NCBI RefSeq assembly: GCF_018139625.1
Contig: NZ_JAGSOH010000003.1
Location: 62,001 to 126,000 of the forward strand
DNA length: 64,000 bases
Source: Actinospica acidithermotolerans
Lineage (GTDB): Bacteria; Actinomycetota; Actinomycetes; Streptomycetales; Catenulisporaceae
Direction: 5' to 3'
Both the position numbers and the translations under genes were made by a program. Below are positions 59,829 through 64,000 of this stretch, piece after piece (position 1 is the first letter of the stretch; every line of letters begins with the position of its first letter). The notes under the pieces were generated by a model. That model was given only the letters and a program-made list of their open reading frames with translations, did no database searches and was not told where the DNA came from.

Positions 59829-60662
59829 ATGGACAGCTACGCCACCGTCAAGACGCAGACCGTCGAGGCCGACAACGGCATCACGTACGCCTACCGCGAC
59901 CTCGGCGAGGACAGCGCCGCGCAGCCGCTGGTGCTGCTCCAGCATTTCCGCGGCAACCTCGACAACTGGGACCCCGCGCTCGTCGACACCCTCGCCGCCG
60001 GCCGCCGGGTCATCACGTTCGACAACCGCGGCGTGGGTGCCACCACCGGCACCGCCCCGAACACCGTGGCCGCGATGGCCGAAGACGCCATCGCGTTCAT
60101 CACCGCGCTCGGCCTGACCACCGTCGACCTGCTCGGCTTCTCCCTCGGCAGCTTCGTCGCCCAGGAGATCGCCCTGATCCGCCCGAACCTGGTCCGCCGC
60201 ATCGTGCTCGCCTCCGCGGCACCCCAGGGCGCCTCGGGGATCCACGGCTGGTCGCCGGATGTCGTCGCGGCAGTCGGCGGCCAGACCGCTTCGGCCGAGG
60301 GCTACGTGAGCATCTTCTTCACCAAGCCCGAGAACGCCACCGCCGCCGGACGCGTTTTCGGCACCCGCACCGAGGGCCACGACGCACCCGTCACCTGGCC
60401 CACCGTCACCGCCCAGTACGACGCGATCACCCGCTGGGGCATCCCGAACCACGCCCTACTCCAGCGGGTACAGGGCATCACCCAGCCGGTGTTCGTCGCC
60501 AACGGAGACAGCGACCCGATGATCCTGCCCCGGTACACCCACCTGCTCGCCGGCCTGCTGCCCGACGCCACCACCAAGATCTACCCGGACGCCGCCCACG
60601 GCTTCCTGTTCCAGCACCACGAGCAGTTCGCCGCCGACGTCGCCGCATTCCTCGACCGCTGA
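59829..60662 (+). CDS. Alpha/beta hydrolase
   Basis: A 277-residue hydrolase. The oxyanion segment LVLLQHFRGNLDNWDPALVD, the nucleophile in GFSLGSFVAQEIAL, a catalytic Asp in VANGDSDPMILP and His in YPDAAHGFLFQHH are intact. The ATG at 59829 has GAAGGAG eight bases before it. Upstream in-frame sequence is the antisense of the TetR gene. It is divergent from, and probably repressed by, the TetR protein. Such pairs often respond to an oxidant or xenobiotic ester. Confidence 0.9.
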   Translation: MDSYATVKTQTVEADNGITYAYRDLGEDSAAQPLVLLQHFRGNLDNWDPALVDTLAAGRRVITFDNRGVGATTGTAPNTVAAMAEDAIAFITALGLTTVDLLGFSLGSFVAQEIALIRPNLVRRIVLASAAPQGASGIHGWSPDVVAAVGGQTASAEGYVSIFFTKPENATAAGRVFGTRTEGHDAPVTWPTVTAQYDAITRWGIPNHALLQRVQGITQPVFVANGDSDPMILPRYTHLLAGLLPDATTKIYPDAAHGFLFQHHEQFAADVAAFLDR

Positions 60663-60747
60663 GCGAAGCCCTCAATCCGAACCGGCCGGAAGGAGCAGCC
60701 TAACCACCCCTGCCAACCGATCAGCGTTCCCTCCGACAGCCGGGCCG

Positions 60748-60770
60748 GCCCGCGCTTCACCCGCGCGGGC
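60748..60770. terminator. Possible GC-rich hairpin between convergent genes
   Basis: GCCCGCG (60748-60754) pairs with CGCGGGC (60764-60770) around a 9-base loop. There is no T tract. It lies between the hydrolase stop and the convergent hypothetical gene. Confidence 0.3.
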
Positions 60771-60814
60771 AGACCGGCGCCGGTGTCCGCGAATCGTTCG
60801 ATACCCCGACACCG

Positions 60815-61249
60815 TCAGGTAGGTATCCCGCGGGAGAGATCGAACCCGGACTGCTCGTCCCACGCCACCGCCGACCACAAGCGCTCCAGCGCCGCCCAGA
60901 TCCGGTCCACCAGCACCCAGTCCGGGTGACCGCCGCTCAGCGAGATCACCGCATACAGGTCGCTGCCCCAGATCCCGCGCGCGTCGTCCGGGTCGATCCT
61001 GATCACCACCTCGGCGTTATGGGCGACCCCGAGATGAACCTCCAAGGTCAGCCTGTCGCCCTCCGCCATTCCCTCGGGTGTCCTCGTCGCCAGCCGGTAC
61101 GCCGCGACCTCATCTACCGGCATCACCGGGCCGCACACCTCGGCGAGGACAGAAGCGCCGTCAGTGAGCACTTCGTCCAGCAGCCGACCGATTGCATCCT
61201 GCGCGTTCTGCTCGCCGCAGCGACCGAAGAACGAGAGCCTGTACACCAT
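60815..61249 (-). CDS. Hypothetical protein
   Basis: A 144-residue protein. VYRLSFFGRCGEQNAQDAIG at the N terminus, then LTLEVHLGVAHNAEVVIRID, then LISLSGGHPDWVLVD-type beta segments. It is soluble with no membrane segment. I do not recognise the family. It begins 15 bases after the stop of the upstream small gene at 61265, so the two are probably co-transcribed. Confidence 0.6.
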   Translation of the reverse strand: MVYRLSFFGRCGEQNAQDAIGRLLDEVLTDGASVLAEVCGPVMPVDEVAAYRLATRTPEGMAEGDRLTLEVHLGVAHNAEVVIRIDPDDARGIWGSDLYAVISLSGGHPDWVLVDRIWAALERLWSAVAWDEQSGFDLSRGIPT

Positions 61250-61264
61250 CTCCGTGGCCGCCGC

Positions 61265-61534
61265 TCACGCTTCGGCTTCGTCGGCAGGGGCGACCGCGAG
61301 CGGGAAGCCGAGCGCATCGAGCAGGGCGATGAAGGCGTCCTCGACGAACACCTCGTGTGAGCGCAGCACAGCGTCGATCGTGCCCTGATTCACTGTCGTC
61401 GTCACCCCGGCTGCAACCGCCCACTGGATTGCTGCCTCGGCTGCGGCGGGCACCGCGCGCACGCCGTCGAATGCCGGCGCCGCCAACAGCGACCCGTCGC
61501 TGCGCCCGAACACGAACTGGCCTGAGAACCCCAC
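61265..61534 (-). CDS. Small hypothetical protein
   Basis: 89 residues from a GTG at 61534, chosen because AGGGAGGT lies just upstream; a longer frame to an ATG at 61672 would overlap the divergent gene at 61665. It begins VGFSGQFVFGRSDGSLLAAP and contains WAVAAGVTTTVNQGTIDAVL and HEVFVEDAFIALLDALGFPL. It is soluble and possibly immunity-protein-like in size. The family is not recognised. It forms a likely two-gene unit with the protein encoded at 60815. Confidence 0.55.
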   Translation of the reverse strand: MGFSGQFVFGRSDGSLLAAPAFDGVRAVPAAAEAAIQWAVAAGVTTTVNQGTIDAVLRSHEVFVEDAFIALLDALGFPLAVAPADEAEA

Positions 61535-61664
61535 CGAGACCTCCCTGACGATGCCGCGAGAACGATACGCGCCAGCGCCGACAGAAACCCGCACGATCAA
61601 CGGCTGCGCTGCCGCATCGCTCGCCGATCGACGGAATCGAGCGGCTCCTCTAACCTCTGCTCCC

Positions 61665-62786
61665 ATGACCACCCGGTTCGATCATCAGCTCGCCGAGATA
61701 CGTGCTGCCATGCAGCAGGGCAGCGATCGGCACTTCTTCCAGGCTCTTCGCGCTCTGGCCTCTGATACCGAGGACTTGAGCGACGAGGAGTCGACCACGC
61801 TCGTCCAGAAGATCGCACCAATGCTGCCCGGGCTGGTCGGAACGTTCGCCAAACTGGCCATCGTCGCGGGTGCCATGGTCGAGCGAGGCGCTTCGCCGAT
61901 GTCCCTGGCTGAAGTCCTCCCAGAGCGGGTCCTCATGACCATGGCGAGCTACCTGACGCTTGAGCGGATCTGGGATCGGGCCGCGCAAGGACGGCCGCTG
62001 CCCGAGTTCACGCCGCCCCTCGATCAGATGCTATTGCACGAGATCGAGGAAACGGTGGCGGTGTACGTCAGGCGTTCTGGACAGTCTGAGCAGGCTGAAC
62101 AGTCCGGGCGGAGGATCGCGCAGATCGCCTACTCGTGGTTCAGTCTCGAGGACTGGATCAACCCCTTGATCTCCGCGATGACGAGCAGTCGCGAGTTCCG
62201 TGACGCGATGGCATGGCGCGAGGACATAGCCGACGGGGCAGGCAGGCTCAAGCACCGCTCCGAGCGCGCATACTGGCTGCACGGCCTCTGCCTTGTGCGC
62301 GACGACGAGCCGCTGATCGTGCTCGACCCGACAACCGGCCGCGGCTTCCGGCTCACCATGAGCGGGGTGGGCGACAACTACCAACTTCACACGCTCCTCG
62401 CCGACCGGCTCATTCGGCCGGAGCACGGGGGACTGCTCGATACGCAGCCGCCGGAGCCGGCTTGGGTCGAAGCGGCCACCACCGCCTCTCCTGGGCCATT
62501 CGACGTGACCAACCCGATCATGCGCAGATTCCGCCTGTTCGACGGCCACGGCGGCTACGTGTACCCCGAGGGCCGGCCGGCCGACATCGAGCCGCTCGAC
62601 GGCGTGCGAGTGCTCGTACTTCATCCGCCGAACGGAAACTACGGCTGGAGCAACGGCCGGGCCTACGCGAGCATGGTTCCCACGCTCACGCTCGACCGGG
62701 AGATCGAACCGGCGGAGGCAGCCCAATGGCTCTCCCGTATCGCACCCGCCCGGGAGACCGACATGATGGCACGCAGCCCCCGGTAG
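61665..62786 (+). CDS. Hypothetical protein
   Basis: A 373-residue soluble protein. The N-terminal half is helical (VQKIAPMLPGLVGTFAKLAI; VLPERVLMTMASYLTLERIW). The C-terminal half is beta-rich (LVRDDEPLIVLDPTTGRGFR; YASMVPTLTLDREIEPAEAA). I do not recognise the family. The ATG at 61665 begins MTTRFDHQLAEIRAAM. It diverges from the small gene starting at 61534. No motif suggests a catalytic function. The 257 bases after it hold no gene I can support. Confidence 0.6.
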   Translation: MTTRFDHQLAEIRAAMQQGSDRHFFQALRALASDTEDLSDEESTTLVQKIAPMLPGLVGTFAKLAIVAGAMVERGASPMSLAEVLPERVLMTMASYLTLERIWDRAAQGRPLPEFTPPLDQMLLHEIEETVAVYVRRSGQSEQAEQSGRRIAQIAYSWFSLEDWINPLISAMTSSREFRDAMAWREDIADGAGRLKHRSERAYWLHGLCLVRDDEPLIVLDPTTGRGFRLTMSGVGDNYQLHTLLADRLIRPEHGGLLDTQPPEPAWVEAATTASPGPFDVTNPIMRRFRLFDGHGGYVYPEGRPADIEPLDGVRVLVLHPPNGNYGWSNGRAYASMVPTLTLDREIEPAEAAQWLSRIAPARETDMMARSPR

Positions 62787-63043
62787 CCGGCGGAATCCGC
62801 TACGGGAGCAATCACCCGCAGCCAGGGGGAGTTCAGCTCGAAAGGAGAGGCCGACCAGCGGCATGACGCCGCGCGACTGGAGCTTCTTGCTCGCAGCCCG
62901 CGCGGTCGCGAAAGAGTGCGCTGCAGGGCGAGGAGGTCGGCACGTCCAATGACGTCTCGCGTGCCAACCCTTCAGGCTCCGATCCGGGGCCGCTGCGCGA
63001 CAGCCCGGGGAATAGCCGGCCGGCGGCACGGGTTTCCGGAAGT

Positions 63044-63871
63044 ATGACCACTGAGGATCTTGGCCGTGTTGCGATCTGGGCTCCCTACACCCACGTGGAT
63101 GCGCACGTCGCAATCGAACTGGAAGAGCTCGGCTACGGCGCGATCTGGCTCGGCGCGTCTCCTGGTGCCCAGCTGGACATGGTGGACCCGCTGCTGGACG
63201 CGACTGAGCGACTGACCGTCGGCACCAGCATCGTCAACATCTGGGCGTCCGCGCCCGGCCCGGTGGCGGAGTCGTTCCACCGGCTGGATCAGAAGCACCC
63301 CGGCCGGTTCTTACTGGGCATCGGCGCAGGCCATCCGGAGGCCACCTCGGACTACCGCAAGCCGTACGACGCGCTGGTCGACTACCTCGACAAGCTGGAC
63401 GAGCACGGCGTGCCGGTACAGCGACGCGCGCTGGCCGCGCTCGGGCCGCGCGTGCTCGAGCTGGCCCGTACCCGCACGGCCGGAGCGTTGCCGTACCTCA
63501 TCACCCCTGAGTACACGCGCGGCGCACGGAAGCAGTTGGGGCCGAACGCGCTGCTGGTGGCCGAGCAGAAGATCGTGCTCGACGCGGATCCCGAGCGCGC
63601 CCGCGAAATCGGCCGGAAGCGCGTCGGGATGTACCTGGGCTTGTCGAACTACGTCGCGAATCTCAAGCGCATCGGCTTCACCGAGGAGCATCTGGAGTCT
63701 CCCGGCAGCGACCGGCTGATCGACGAGCTGGCCGTACACGGCGATGTCGAGGCGGTCGCCGCAGGGCTGCGCGCGCACCTGACCGCGGGCGCGGACCAGG
63801 TCGCGATCCAAGTGCTTTCCGCGGACAACGACATCCTGGGCGCGGCGCGCGCCCTCGCCGGGAGGGTGTGA
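63044..63871 (+). CDS. F420-dependent LLM-class oxidoreductase
   Basis: A 275-residue luciferase-like monooxygenase-fold enzyme. LGRVAIWAPYTHVDAHVAIE, then LEELGYGAIWLGASPGAQLD, then FLLGIGAGHPEA match the family that uses reduced F420 or FMN. The C terminus (VAAGLRAHLTAGADQVAIQV) is typical. It reduces or oxidises an unknown small molecule. It appears monocistronic. The ATG at 63044 was kept for lack of a better start. Confidence 0.9.
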   Translation: MTTEDLGRVAIWAPYTHVDAHVAIELEELGYGAIWLGASPGAQLDMVDPLLDATERLTVGTSIVNIWASAPGPVAESFHRLDQKHPGRFLLGIGAGHPEATSDYRKPYDALVDYLDKLDEHGVPVQRRALAALGPRVLELARTRTAGALPYLITPEYTRGARKQLGPNALLVAEQKIVLDADPERAREIGRKRVGMYLGLSNYVANLKRIGFTEEHLESPGSDRLIDELAVHGDVEAVAAGLRAHLTAGADQVAIQVLSADNDILGAARALAGRV

Positions 63872-63927
63872 GTTCGTCGTCGTCGGCTTCGCTGGAAGGT
63901 GTTGGGGTTTTCCGCAGTCGTGCCGGC

Positions 63928-64000
63928 AGAGATCCGCGGCGATCGGGGGCGATCGGCGGCGATCCGCGGCGATCGGCAGAGATCCGCGGCATCGGCGGAC
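63928..64000. repeat. Short tandem repeat array continuing past the window end
   Basis: Repeated variants of GATCCGCGGCGATCGGC with GCAGAGATCCGCGGC occur from 63928 to the end. The units are 9-18 bases and imperfect. The array starts after the oxidoreductase gene and is cut off by the window edge. Confidence 0.6.

Noticed and set aside
62863-62952. 29-codon open frame starting MTPRDWSFLL
   Set aside because: Too short, with the purine-rich stretch too far from the ATG and no recognisable homology.

Overview
The window is high-GC (roughly 70% by eye), densely packed with genes, and uses GTG starts, 4-bp ATGA/GTGA overlaps and GAF-ANTAR regulators. Together these point to a soil actinomycete of the Streptomyces/Catenulispora type. 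This is inferred from gene content and style; there is no rRNA or other marker gene here. No tRNA, rRNA, CRISPR array, replication origin or complete insertion sequence was seen.

Layout. 1-3330: end of a MoxR AAA+ ATPase, its VWA partner, a DUF4389 membrane protein and an SRPBCC protein. 3433-10671 (minus): an alpha-glucoside uptake and hydrolysis operon (binding protein, two permeases, GH13 glucosidase, LacI repressor, PfkB sugar kinase), interrupted by a 168-bp MITE-like element. 10920-20758: a stress/signalling island with a flavodoxin, a SpoIIE-type phosphatase, a frameshifted universal stress protein, three GAF-ANTAR proteins, a GAF protein, stand-alone CheB and CheR-PAS proteins and a PNPOx-family protein. 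Five DosR/DevR-like palindromes lie upstream of genes in this island. 21039-29030: cyclopropane fatty acid synthase, a fasciclin lipoprotein behind a tandem-repeat array, and two TetR-controlled hydrolase units. 29350-37346 (minus): two MMPL transporters, a two-component system, a b-type-cytochrome-like membrane protein and a DedA protein. The two operons here share an almost identical promoter and response-regulator box.

37436-49484 is the most interesting block. A GntR repressor and a D-2-hydroxyacid dehydrogenase are divergent from a tightly overlapped operon: ABC importer (binding protein, fused permease, ATPase), AtuA-like protein, DUF4387 protein, HyuB-like and HyuA-like subunits, and an RraA-like protein. 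It looks like a complete import-and-degradation pathway for an unidentified organic acid or amide, with a readable promoter and operator.

49629-63871: a secreted protein, an MpaB-type oxygenase, an unusual fusion of a DMT-type transporter with a flippase-like domain, an SRAP (YedK/HMCES-like) protein, a zinc alcohol dehydrogenase/aldehyde dehydrogenase pair, several unrecognised small proteins, gene relics (haloperoxidase and Dps fragments), a TetR/hydrolase divergon and an F420-type LLM oxidoreductase. The window ends in a short tandem repeat.
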